Source: Aldrovandia affinis
Taxonomy: Eukaryota; Chordata; Actinopteri; Notacanthiformes; Halosauridae
DNA length: 64,000 bases
Direction of reading: 5' to 3'
Assembly (NCBI GenBank): GCA_029706075.1
Contig: JAINUG010000037.1
Location: 5,336,166-5,400,165, forward strand
Shown one piece after another: positions 11,830 through 24,008 of this stretch; positions within the stretch are counted from its first letter, which is position 1; each line of letters begins with the position of its first letter. The notes below the pieces were generated by a model. The model made no database searches and was not told where the DNA came from. It saw only the letters and a list, made by a program, of their open reading frames with translations. Made by a program: the position numbers and the translations under genes.

Positions 11830-14800
11830 ACGGTGAAAGATGTTATGCAAATACCATTTTGACAAAAAAATGGACTCAGTGTGCCTGCCCTGAAAAAAGG
11901 GCAGGCTGGAAAACATGGCTAGTCGGGGAAGACTGTGGCTGTGCTAACACTGCTGTTACAAAAGATCGAGACAGCTGCACTTCACAATACATTTTGAGAA
12001 ATGCAGGGAAAAGGGAGACACTTACCTCCCCAAAATCAAATAAATTGAAAAATTCTAGACCATGAATAATTGCCAGTACTGGACAGTACAGTACAGTAAC
12101 AAGCACAGTACGAGAAGGGCTATTTGTTAGGGGCCTGCTACAACCTGAAGGACAGTGAGTGACACATTCAAAAAAAGCACAATATATGAGATGTGTAGAT
12201 TTTGAACTAGTTGTTCAGAAGAACTCAGACTAAACCCAGACTGTTTGCCATCTTCTCTTCTCTTGAGACCTTGTCACTGCCTCTGCCCTGCAGTGCTGCC
12301 TTTCTTTACATATCACATCCATAGCAATGACAGCTGATTACTAAACAAGGCAAACCTGTAAGACACATATATATGAATACAGGTGTGTAAGGAAGAGACG
12401 TCACTTGAGAGAAGACTGACAGTTTAATCAGTTTTCTTTTTTTCTGCATTGAAAAACAATGGAACAATGAAGTTTGAATAAAAATTCCCTGAATCCAGTA
12501 GCCTTAACAGTAAAATGCCCTTGTTTACAGTTTAGCACTCTGATTACTGAACACAAGTGGTATTACGTATTAAAGCCCTTCATTTATCCTACATGTAAAA
12601 TATTTTCATTTGATTTCATATAATAATTACTGCACAGGATACCAATGATCAATTAAATCACAGAATTTGTTGATAGGCAGAGCAATCTGGTGGATCAACC
12701 TTCATCAAAATATACAACTCACAATTCAATTCAAATTAACAGTTGGTTTAAGTTACAACAGTTAGACAAAGACAAAATATTCAAAATCCAATCTACAGAC
12801 GTAGGTTCAACTGCCTTAACAAATACTAAATCCTAGACATAAAATTCGCATGTAACAATCACAAAAAAATATGAAATGGAAGAAAATGATACCAAACCAA
12901 GTTTGTCCTCTCCAAATGCAACACACGCAGCTGAGGTGTGAGCTGGGACCAGATCTCCCAAGAAACAGGAATGTGTATAATCGCCCTTGAAGACTAGACC
13001 CTTCTCAAACTGCCAAAAAATCCCCAAAATCTGAGCTCAAACCATCAACAGGTCACGCTTTAAATGTTTGCCCATGCATGATTAATTTATGATTTGTGGG
13101 GAAAGCCATGTTCAGACCTCTTTTATATTTTTGTTTTGGGTCACTTACTATCACAAGATATCTTTTCAAGGTCTCCATTGATATGCTCCTCTCATGCTGA
13201 GAATCTTGATAATACAAACATCGATAGGGCCTGAGGAAGACAGCTTGATTTATACAGAGATGTTGGTTGAGCTGATATTTGGAGAGACATAATATGTTCA
13301 GGCAAATAAAATCATACCATGTTGACCTCCGCTTTCAATCTTGTGGGCCATAATTATTTTCTCCATGATCCATAATTTCCAGCTCATAGGTAGAACCCTG
13401 AAATTGTTGTGTGTGACATATGCTTGTAAATTTGGTGTGCTGATCTAATATGGACTGTGCTGGCTGCCAAAGCTACATACCTTAGTGCCCTGCTTTTGTT
13501 CGCAAAACAATAAACCTGTCAATGATGTTTGGCACCACATTTGCTTATGAGAATTGAAGTTAGTCTGGGCAAACCTGACTGGGCTGCTCTGCCTGCACAG
13601 GATGATCAGAATGCACCTCCCTGACAATATGAATGTGTTTGAGTGATTGATTGACCGATTGATCGATTAAATGGTCAAAGAATGACTAAAACACATATGA
13701 AATATATGATGTATCATCCAAAAATGTAACCTATGGTGTCAAATGCAAAATGCCTTTCTACCAACTGACAGTGTGCTTTAATGAACAATGATATAGGTTT
13801 TTATACATATATACAGTATATATGCATATATATGTTTAAGTGAGCTGTATTTCAGATGAAAATGAAAACAGATCTGCTCCTCACACACTCACTCAGCTCA
13901 AGTATTGGACATGATGTGTTTATGCAATTCTGAAAGACTGCGCGGTGGAATGAGGCACGATTCGAACAGCGGACATCGGAAGAGGAGCGGGCGAGCGTGA
14001 GCGTGGCATCCTCGCCGGCAGCACCTTCCTTTCGCTTTCTTTCCACTCCAAAGGAACCTGATGCAGAGTTTAGGAAGTCAAGTCGTGAAGTTGTACCGAG
14101 GCTTTTTCTTTCCCGCTAGCACAGTCGAATACACAATGAAGAGGCTGGCTTAAACTGATCCTGTAAGAGTTGGTAAAAAGAGGAGCGGCTTTGTTAGCCA
14201 ACAGGAAGGCAGAACACTGGCGGCAGTGTGTGAAAGCTAAAGGGAGGAAGCAGAGCAGAAAACCAATACATCAGGGGAAGCACTCTGCAGAGAGGAGTGC
14301 AGAGCACCCACTTCACCGACAAGTTCACTGTGTGATGCTGGGGTTTACCTCACAGCGCAGCAAGAAAAGGGACACTTAATCACTTCATTTTTCACGCAAA
14401 AAAAGACATTCCCTTTGCTGGCATTCTCATTCTATTTTTAAAGATTTCTCCAATTCTCTCTTTGTATTTTTTTTCACAAGTATTCCCTGAGTGGATTCCA
14501 TGTGTTTGTATCACAGTTTGGGTGTTCCACCTGGCCCACCCCCCTCCCCCACCAAAAAATATAAAAATAAAATGTTGATTGCAGTCACTTGAAATGGGGG
14601 CTGGTTATAATACAAAATGCATTATTTTAAATAGGTTGAAATGATTGTCCTTCCTGTTCACAGCTTAGTCAATATCATTGCCAAAGGCCACTTTTCAGTA
14701 AATGTTCATTAAATGAGTTTACCCTATCATCTGTAGATCTCGAAATCATTGATGCCCTCTCGAAAAACATTTTTCTGATGTGTATTAAAAATTCAATAAA

Positions 14801-15040
14801 GCCATGAAAATGTTATGCAATTGCGTCTCTACAGAGAGTGTAATCTTAAACAGTGTACTTAAGGAGTGAACAATGGGGGCATTGCAGCAAGCCGCCAGCC
14901 TCACAGGGCCCCTGAGTTTGTGAGAAGTTTACGGAGGCACAGCACATAGAGCTTATATTGAACCAGGGGGAGGATGCTTTTTTTTTTAGCGTTTCCTGTT
15001 TGTTGAAGCACCCAATGTCACGTTCTCGGGGAGGAGGGTT
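11830..15040. other. intergenic, no gene recognised
   Basis: Mostly AT-rich DNA without a recognisable exon. A perfect 9-bp inverted repeat GCCTGCCCT/AGGGCAGGC with a 6-base loop lies at 11883-11906. AT-dinucleotide sequence lies near 13805-13835, and a GC-richer patch at about 13920-14060. Open frames are short and show no motifs. Confidence 0.65.
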
Positions 15041-15059
15041 GATGTGACTCACTGTGGTG

Positions 15060-15160
15060 GGGAAAGGGGGCGGAGGAGTGTCGCGGAGGAGGAATGGACG
15101 TCACAGGGAAACTACACACAGCCAGGCGACCTGGTGCTGACTGGTATAAAAGGCAGTCCT
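15060..15160 (+). promoter_or_regulatory. orphan promoter-like cluster (GC box, CRE-like site, TATA box)
   Basis: Within 90 bp there is a GC box GGGGGCGGAG (15066-15075), a CRE-like GACGTCAC (15098-15105) and a consensus TATA box TATAAAAG (15144-15151). No recognised coding exon follows within 4 kb on the plus strand; rhpn2 starts at 19238. It could be a promoter of a non-coding RNA, a distal or alternative first exon of rhpn2, an enhancer, or chance. Confidence 0.3.
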
Positions 15161-15656
15161 GACAATGGGCAAGAAAGAATTACCCACACAAGTTGCCAAG
15201 AAAGTGCTCGCTCATTGAGCCGAGTGCTTTAATGCGGAGGGATGGAGTGGGGGATCCGCTGTGTGGGGCTTAGCCGAGATGCAGCGGCCGTCACAAAAGG
15301 CAGTGACATCTCACACTCTTCCGCCCCGGCCTGACAATGTAATCAAATGAAAGCTGACATATTCCACCCTTCTGTTTGCCCTCCCCAGTCCCCAAAATAC
15401 ACACCCAACCAATCCACCCTGAAATAAGCTCCCTTGTGCATCATACGGTAGGAATGCCTTCATTATCCTAAAGGATTGGCATGTTCTTCCATGAAAAAAA
15501 ATATTTGTTAACAAAAAAGCCAAAGTTCTTTGCACGAAGGCTATTGCTGCATAGCAACTGAACAGTAGAGGTGCAATGAAGCTTGTGTGTTTCCTCTTCA
15601 GCCTGGGCTGGGTTTTGTGGCCATTTTTCGTCTAGTTTTACTCAAGGATTTCAGGA

Positions 15657-15686
15657 GGGCGGGGGGGGGGGGGGTTGGGGAGGGGA
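15657..15686 (+). repeat. poly(G) tract with G-quadruplex potential
   Basis: GGGC is followed by 14 consecutive G (15661-15674), then TT, GGGG, A and GGGG. This satisfies the four-G-tract pattern of an intramolecular quadruplex and is probably length-unstable. Confidence 0.7.
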
Positions 15687-15781
15687 CTGACAAATACGAA
15701 CAGCTTTGCGCTTCCCTGGAAAAGAATCCCCTTTTACTCAGTGCATTGAGCTTCAGGGAGGACACCTCACCTACAATTCGG

Positions 15782-16004
15782 CGGCAGTGAAGTATACTGG
15801 TTAGGGAACTGGGCTTGTAACACAAAGACTGGTTCAATTCCCAGGTGGGGCACTGCTATTGTACCCTTGCACAAGGTACTTAACCTGACTTGCTTCAGTA
15901 AAATGGCTAGCTGTGTAAATTGATTGTATATAAAGAAATGTAAACTGTCTCTGTAAAAGTTGCTCTGGATAAGAGCTTCTGCTAAGTGCCTGTAATGTAA
16001 TGTA
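15782..16004 (+). repeat. tRNA-derived SINE with L2/UnaL2-type 3' tail (family 'B')
   Basis: It begins GGCAGTGAAGTATACTGGTTAGG (box-A-like) and has TGGTTCAATTCCCAGG (box B). It contains TACCCTTGCACAAGGTACTTAACC and ends with CTCTGGATAAGAGCTTCTGCTAA...TGTAATGTAATG. That 3' end is the stem-loop and TGTAA repeat recognised by UnaL2-like LINEs, as in eel UnaSINE1 and similar teleost SINEs. It is nearly full length and slightly diverged. Confidence 0.8.
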
Positions 16005-16009
16005 CAATT

Positions 16010-18650
16010 CAGATGCTCCACAAAATACATCTTTAGAGAAAGCTGCAGGGTGTGTCAGTACATCACATACTCTTAAAATGTAATATATTAATATAAGTCC
16101 TTTTGAATGCTTCCTAGAATCAGGAAACTCAATTGAAATATGGATAGGAACAATATCATACACACTGTGGTTGGCACATTTTAACATGCAAAATCAATTC
16201 CAGTATAATCAAACTGATACCTTGTTTGTCCTGCCACAGAGTCAGTGCATAAGGGCTTTATTATGAGCAAGTTATTTTTAAAAATATTTTTTCTACAGTT
16301 GCTGTTCTTGGGTTTTATATGAGTAAATGAAAGGAATTACATTGAGATTTGCAAGAAGCAAGCTAATAACAATCTGACATTCTTGGAGGGTCGTGAAGTG
16401 AATTCCACAGTGTGAAAGAAGCAGGCAGTCGAGCAGGAATGAAAATACAGCACCTGCTGTGCAGCGTGAGAGGCACTGAAATAAAAGCTTTAGCGCCATC
16501 TCGTGGTTATAGATGATACCGTGTCTGTTGTATCTTAATGTCTTATTTTTTCAGCAACTTGTAGCTTGTTTAGGTGCTGCAGTTCTGTAATTATATGTTT
16601 TGCTCCCGAAATAAAATGTTCAGGTTTAGCACCATATTCAACTGCGTAAATTTGACAGAGCACAGGACCAGCATCTTGTCTATCACATGTTATGTGAATT
16701 TGGCTAATGTTTGCACATAACACTGAAAATGGGTGCAACATCACAGGAATTGTGGTAGCTGTTTGTCGATATGATTTCAAACTTGTTCACATGATTTCAA
16801 AATCCAAAAGTGACCACTAAATCAAGTGACCAATCACATCAGTACTGAAACAATAATGTTTCAGAGGTTAAAATGACAGGAATATTATATATATATATAA
16901 TAACACCAGAGGATCTGTATGTGGGTACTGATACAGAACTGTGTCCTTGCCTCATTTCTGCCAGGTCTCTTGAAGTTAAATACACAAGAGAGTACTCTCT
17001 GTTTCACCGGAGATGACAGAAATCACATTGCTTGTGTGAGTTACGAGAACATAATTTAAAACAATTGATGTTTCACATGAAAAGTTGTGCCCTTATTTAC
17101 ATGAATCCAGGTCTGAGCAATGTACAGCATCAATCAGAAATGTGTTCATCACACAGAAAGGTAAGGTGGCTTGGTAAAGACAAAGTAAAGGCAGCCTGGT
17201 CCTCTCGGCAGGTAGAGAATATGTACACATATAATAATACCACACACACAAGCCAACACAGGCCATTGAGTCTGTGAAAAGACACCCACATTTTATTAGT
17301 TTACCAGTGCCATCAAATATATTGAAGCTGAACCTGGAGACAGCATAGCACACAATGTACCTAGCGGTCTGGCAGCTGTTCCCTGAGGAATCTCCTGAAA
17401 ATACACCAATGAAAATAAATAACCCAAATGAGGACAAGTGGGTGTGAGGAGGCTCAGCGAGGCTAACTGTAAACAGTGGTGGTTGTTCAGTCTGGTTCCA
17501 ACTCCGCGCTCTGTATCTTGACCTGATTGAAGCACCCACTCCGTCTCCTTTCCTTACAGCAGCCATCTGGCAAAGGGGGTGATCCTGGCTGGCAGGGGCT
17601 ATGTTATGCTTTACCCTGTCAGATGTTTTTCTCTCCCTGGTTCACGTCGATGGCACAGAGTGTGCCCAGCGCTCGTAAGTCTCCGGTGACATTAATAACA
17701 GCCTCTACCCCTGAGTGGAAGCCCCGCTGGTCTCAAATAGCAAGATAAAGCCTAAACTAAGACATGTAGACTAAGACATACTAATCCCAGATGTGAAAAT
17801 TCCCTGGCGTGGGGTGCGCATGTTTGCCAACCTTGATTTCAGAGCTCTGTAGGCTTTGCTTCAGAAAATAGATTTTTCTGTTTTTTAGAATGATAATACC
17901 GACGATGGCATTCAATCATATTTTCAATGTCAGAATTTAAAAACATCTTTTATCAGTGTTTTACTGATACCCTAAGGTTTGTGACTTTTGACACCCGCAG
18001 TGTGAAATTGCATGTCTCTGTTCATTTTAAGGAATGTGCCCATTTGACATGTTAATACGGGTTGCTTTATTACATTGACGTGCTGTGGAAAGTGAGTGTT
18101 ATTGTGACAGGAAAACAACAAGCCTGTCAAGCATCAATGCAACACAGTGGTTAGAGAGACCTTGAGCAATAGTACCAAGAATGACACTCAAATATTGCAA
18201 TTCAGAGATGCTCTGCTGTTGCTAGGCTACTGAACCACTGAGTGACTTGTCAGACAGAGAGCGACAAACAAGGCTTGCGAAGTTTGTGCGTAGAATGCAT
18301 CGAAACTTGTCAAACTATTCATTAAAAGTAAAGAGGGACTGTCATAACATGTGGACCACCATACACTGTAATAATTTTATGTTGCTTGTAATGTATAGTT
18401 ACAGCTAGACATGTTAATTACCTGGAATGTATAATATCGTCCATTATGTTTGGCACGCTTATCAGAAGCTACAGACAGGTTTAAAGGGAGTGTTGACAGA
18501 GGAGACGGAAGAAATACGCTTGCATGGTAAGACTGTTTATTGACTGTGAATTGGCACCCTAAAACTTTAGTTTTTTCTTGTGAAAGTAAAACATAAAAAT
18601 AAATGGCTACCGAAAGAAAAATCAACATCAAAACAATCGTCAGAATGGAC
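16010..18650. other. intergenic, no gene recognised
   Basis: AT-rich sequence with a short (TA)n patch near 16885. No exon or RNA gene is recognised on either strand. Confidence 0.65.
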
Positions 18651-18659
18651 AATACTTGT

Positions 18660-19237
18660 ATTCGTTCACACGCATGCGCGCTAACACGAACATACAGAGT
18701 ATATCGGGTGACGCACTTTTGGCTTTTGCTTCGGCATTATTGGCTCGGATGATATGAGGTTGATAATAATAGTTATTGTAAACCCAGACTGCTATTCCAA
18801 TAAATATTTATTTGCATTAGAATTTGAGGCCAGAGCATTAAAAACGTGCTGTGCTGCCCGAACAACGGAAACTAATGTTTTTCGATTAACACCAGAACAA
18901 TTTTCGGTGTAAACAGGTAACGGAGGTTTTCTTCTAAGATTTACAGGACGAACTCGCCGTCGATTTAGCTCCACACCTACATAGCAAGGTGATGTTGAAG
19001 TTGGGCACTACTTAACCCGCCGGACGGACGCGATACTGATGCCGTCATTGTTTCTGGGCGGGGCAGTTTGGAGAGTGGAAATACATAGCGCTTCGTGCAA
19101 AGCTGTCAGACCTTGCGAGAAACTCCCTAAGTAGGACAGTGGGCTGATTGTCAAGAAACGCGCACCTGTTGAGCGAACGGGGGGACAGTCGACTTTACTC
19201 TGAATCTAAAGTTTTGGTCTGTGTCTGAAAATTGAGA
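18660..19237 (+). promoter_or_regulatory. rhpn2: rhpn2 promoter and 5' UTR region
   Basis: This region lies just upstream of the rhpn2 start and is CpG-richer than its surroundings. It contains an NRF1-like palindrome CGCATGCGCG (18671-18680) and a GC box GGGCGGGGC (19056-19064). The interval from about 19070 to 19237 is likely 5' UTR. There is no TATA box near the GC box. The exact transcription start is unknown. Confidence 0.5.
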
Positions 19238-19306
19238 ATGACGGACACTATATTACCAAACGGATGCAAGGAAAACCCGGCTGTTGAACATGGCTATTTT
19301 AAAAAG
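19238..19306 (+). CDS. rhpn2: rhpn2 coding exon 1
   Basis: Codons 1-23, beginning MTDTILPNG and ending GYFKK, followed by donor AAG|GTGAGT. Human RHPN2 starts MTDALLP and has GYFRK at the same place, which fixes the start. Confidence 0.92.
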
Positions 19307-22300
19307 GTGAGTAGCTACAGCTGTAGCAAGCTAACCTTTAGGGTCCATTCTGAAGTCAGATCTGGAATCTCGTCAGCGGAGAGATTCAAACTCTAGGCCG
19401 ATCAGAAGATGTATCGCGTGTGTTAACAATTAAGTATATGCAATACATTTATTACCGGGTTGTTTTGCTTTTTTACATTAACCCGATTATAATTAAATCG
19501 ATATATAAATGTGATTAGAGCGTCTGCAAAATGCCTGTAATGTAATGTAATGATTATCCCAGACCGTTAACAGTAGGCTAAGCATGGCATGTATTTCATT
19601 TTGGCATTTTTATTTGGTCTATTTATTTTGCTTCCCCTTGGCATAAAGTGCAAGAATGGTAATGGCCATGCGATCAGAGTTCTAGAATTTCCAAGCCCAT
19701 CAACCTGTTGCGAGAGTGCAGCTCGTGGCTTGCTAGCTTTACTAAGGTGTGCGCAGGTAGCTCTCGCCTTAGACCGAGAGGATTGCCTAACCAGTATCGA
19801 TGTGATGTGGCAAGGGAGGGGATTCTCTTCACTTTTTCGTTGTGTTTAATGGGTTAAAATACAGTAGCCCACAACTGCCATAGTTTAATCCATATCAGCA
19901 TGTGACGTCACGAGTTAATTTAGAAATGATTGTTGCGAGCCCACTATATAAAGTCCAGGTAAACGAAGTGTGTTAGCTTTGCTATTATACGAGTAATACA
20001 ATATCAGTTATTACATATGGGCTATTGATTAACTTTACTTGCCATCATAGACGAAATAAAAACAAGAAGACTGTAGCAGCAGTGGAATGATAATGAATGT
20101 CGAGGTGATCAAACGTATTCAAATATCTGTGAGTCAACGTGTCAAGATCGACAGAAGGAAATGGTAGACCCAACAAGAATGTTAATTTGTTCGAGTAGGG
20201 AAGGAGTTGCCAGGGTTTATGACTTATTGCTTAGCAACAATGGTGTTGTTACTCCGTGGTCAGAACAATAGCAACTTTGAATCAATTCCAGTCTTATTAA
20301 CATTAAATTGTAACGCTCCGATTACCCTCCGGTTTTACTCCCTTGCAAATAATAGGTTTCACGTTGAAGTGCAACACACCAAAATGAAATAAATCAAAGG
20401 TTTTTGTTATTGCTTTGGTTTGGTTTTGCTTTGGTTCTGCACAATGGTTGTCTGGTGAAAAGTCCACAAGTTCAACCTGTAATGGCCATATCTCATCAGA
20501 CAGTTTTTGAAATATGAAGTATTTTTGGAATGCTGAAACCTGTGTTTAACTAAGGCAAGGTGATGTGTGCCTGGTATTCATTTTGATAACAGGCTCTCGG
20601 TGAACATTAAAGTGAAGTGACTGAGGTGGTGAAGTGGGCAGGGTACAGAGCGCTGACAAATCAGGGAATGAATTTTAAATTCCTCAAAGTGTACTCTCCC
20701 CCTCATACATTCCTGAAAGATTATGCCCAGTTTATGGAGGGAGTGACCTGAGTTATTAACAACACTCCAACCAATTAATTACTCTGGGATTTTGCTGTAA
20801 ATCTGTGTAATGGTGAACGTGAGGGAAAGGTATTTGGATTATGTGCGTATTGAGAAAGAGCATGTACTATACAATTCCTTTAAACGGCCTTCCTTTTGAG
20901 TATTATACATTAAATTGGATTTGATGCATGCTTTGATTGAATTAAATTGACTAAAGCTTACAAAAACGACTTGATATTAGTGTTGAATTAATCAGTGTAT
21001 ATTTGCAAAGTTTACTTCTAAGATTCAAACAAAATCTGATTATTAAACCTCAGGTGGAGTCTGTTTGCATTTTAGCATAGGACGCTGTGCAATCCAGCAC
21101 TGTAGATACAACAGCATTGTCACCAGTCATTAATTGGTGTATATTCAGGTTTTCACTTGTAGTGAAACCGCTGTTGTTATGCATTTTATTTTGGGATTTA
21201 ATCTATGTTGTTATAGCTAACTGAGTTTTGATGAGCTTTGAAGGAGTCCTTTGTTCCATTAAGCCACTGCTCCTCATGTGAACTGTATTTGGGCATTGGT
21301 CATTGTCCTCCACTTCCTGTACCTATTAAATGAGTGGGAGCCATTTGTGGGTCGGGGTGCAGAGAGGTTCAGTCCTCAGACCGCCAGTCGTCACCCAGGC
21401 TGGGCTAAAGCAATCACATCTACACATACCTGCTTTACTGTGTGTGTGTTGTGTGTGTGTGTGTGTGTGTTGTTGTATGTGCGTGTGCGTGTGTGTTCTG
21501 CGTGCGTTGTACGTACGTGTGCCCGCACGCTTGTGTGTGAGAATGGCGGTTTGATCAAGGCTTATAAACTCCACTGACGTTGAGCAGTTGTGTTTTTCTT
21601 TTTCCTCCTCATTAAGAGGTGTTGAGTGTTTGACAAGCTTGCCAGGGATTTGTAATCTGTAAACAAATCCACCCAATGTGGATTTTCCTGCTGACAGGAC
21701 ATTGAAACCTTTTGCCAAAAAGAAACCAAGTTTAGAGATATTTAAAGGCTGCACTCACGACCAGATGGGTTCAACTGATAATTCGGCTCAGCGCTGTTGT
21801 TTGGGTCCGTTCCCAAGCCTGGGTTATTTTCCTCAACTGGGTTCAGCTCATTCAGAACGCTGTAGAAAAAGGCAGAATCCGCATGTTTGACCTGCTTTCT
21901 GCTCTGTCAGACAGCAGTTAGGGCGAACATTGACGTAGGATCCGCTCAAGGCTTTTTAAGCACCAAGCCACAAAAACAAATTGACAACATGTGCTCTGGC
22001 CTAGAGAAGGCGTACTTAAATGCAAGGCCTGTACATGTTGAATTTGCTGTAAAAAAAAGTCGGTTTTATGTGCAGCAATCTGAAATGTACCGAGCAACCT
22101 TATTTCAGGATAAGATTATCATGCTAACATGTTTCAGGTATGAAGTTTACAGAGAGTTAGTTGCTTTCTATATGGTAGAGCGTGATCATTTGGTCTTTTT
22201 GATCCCTTTTGATCCCTATTTTAGTTCAAATGAACAGGCGTTCCTTCTAAGACTAGTTTGGCAGCCGAAGGCCTAGTGCCAAAGCTTTTCAAACAAGAGG

Positions 22301-23971
22301 CCCAAATGTAAAAATTGAGGTTATGCGCCTTTTGAAGTTATATAAGCGGATGCTAAACGAGTGTCTTTTGCTGTCAAGAGCTCTGCAAGCTTTGCCACGA
22401 TTTTATTTCTGGCTCTTATAACTACTCTCTGACACACTTTCTGCTCATCTGTGATAATTGCACTCCGCAACTGAACTGTGAGTCTTTGTGCTTCTGCTGC
22501 GTGCTCACTGCCCTCTAACGAAGGCTCGAATGCGCCACAGGACAGTTGGCACTTGTTCCTGTGCTAGCCTGGCCCAGATTGCCCTTTCAGAACTACTCGG
22601 GCAAACAATAATGCCCCTGGGGTCACAGTGGGCCACTCAAACGCTCAACGTCGAGGCCATAATGATTTTGTGGCCACCGAGGGAAAGGCTTCCTCGGACA
22701 TTGTCCCTGGGACGTTGAGTCAGGAAGGTGCTCGGCCACAGGAATCCACATAGCAGCAACTTGAGGCTCTTTGGTCAGGGTCTGAATCCACACATTCATG
22801 GCTGTGTTTGGCCAGCTAGCACCAACTGTATCATCACCCTTGTAAATGGGGGGATGTAAGATTGTTAATGCCAGCACAGTGCCTTTGTAGCACCAGCACC
22901 CCTTCTTGACACAGATTAAGTGTTTAATTCGCTGAGGAATTATGATGGATGTCACCATGGAACAAAGCAGTCAGAAGGTCCTCTGGCTGTCTTCTGATGT
23001 GTGCGTATTAATGTGATCCTCAGGCAGTCCTTCCCGTAGCACCTGAAATTGCTGAATTTTCTGGTATAAATGTCAAACCTTACTTATCATTAGTGCTTAC
23101 TCATCAGGACAACATACCAGAGAAATGGTGTCATCTCTGTCCTTGTATAGTACGGACTGTCCTTGCCGGATCAAGTCATTTGTTTTGCAGTGCAAGCTGT
23201 AAATGTTGGTGATCAATGCGTGAAGAATTTCTCACGTGCGTCAGCTCAACTGGGGGGTGCGGTTATCTGGTGTAATTAAACTGCTTTCTGTTCTACCTTG
23301 ATACTGTATTAATTGACGTAGTTGAGACGCACCTCTTTTATGGTGGCCGTGAGCCGCTGCATGCGTGCTGCACAGCATGTCGGTGCATGCTTTGTTGACA
23401 CAACCCTCGGCCATCGTCACCGCTCCCCATGATTTGGGAACAGGCAGTGCAGCTGAGATGGGTGGAGAACTCGTTGTATTGTCCCTAGTGTGGGATCGAT
23501 GCGGGGCTTGTTGGGAGTGACTCTCAGTGCAGTGAAGTAATGACAGAGTCTGGTTCTGGGGAAAGATCATGGATCCAAGCCCGTGATAACTGCCAGGATT
23601 CCCCAGAGAAACCATAATGCCAGTGCAGTTTCTCTCTGTGCGTTTATACTCATCAGTGTTCCTCTTGTTTCTCCAGGGCTGTAACCCTTTTGCCCAGACC
23701 GGGCGGAGCAAGCTGCAGAACAAGAGAGCCGGGCTGAACCAGCAGATCATCAAGCAGATGAGGATGAGGGCCGGGGCAGAGAACCTCCTCCGGTACGTTC
23801 TGTCAACACCACGTACGGTTACACAAGCTGGCACATGACGCATGACACATGAATGCACACACACTCTGTGTCTCTCCCTCTCTCCCTCTCTCTCTCTCAC
23901 AAACACACACTCTCACTCTCTCTCCCTACCTATCTCTCTCTTTCCCACACACTCTCCCTCTCTCTCCCTAC

Positions 23972-24008
<37 letters not shown>

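Larger units (their letters stand above)
19307..23676 (+). other. rhpn2: rhpn2 intron 1
   Basis: A 4.4 kb intron. It contains a fragment of an L2/SINE tail at 19512-19552 and a (GT)n microsatellite near 21438-21500. No further exon or RNA gene is recognised. Confidence 0.8.

Noticed and set aside
11883..11906. GC-rich 9-bp hairpin followed by loop GAAAAA, resembling a bacterial terminator
   Set aside because: There is no T-run and no bacterial gene, and the surrounding DNA is vertebrate intergenic. It is probably a chance inverted repeat.
13920..14060. GC-rich patch with a GTTCGAATCGTGCC-like word on the minus strand, possible tRNA or SINE
   Set aside because: No box A at the right spacing and no recognisable SINE body or tail.
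23241..23906. 221-codon minus-strand open frame, the longest in the window
   Set aside because: It is antisense to rhpn2 exon 2 and its CT/CA tract, has microsatellite-derived N-terminal residues (Arg/Glu repeats), and shows no domain. The plus strand explains the conserved sequence.
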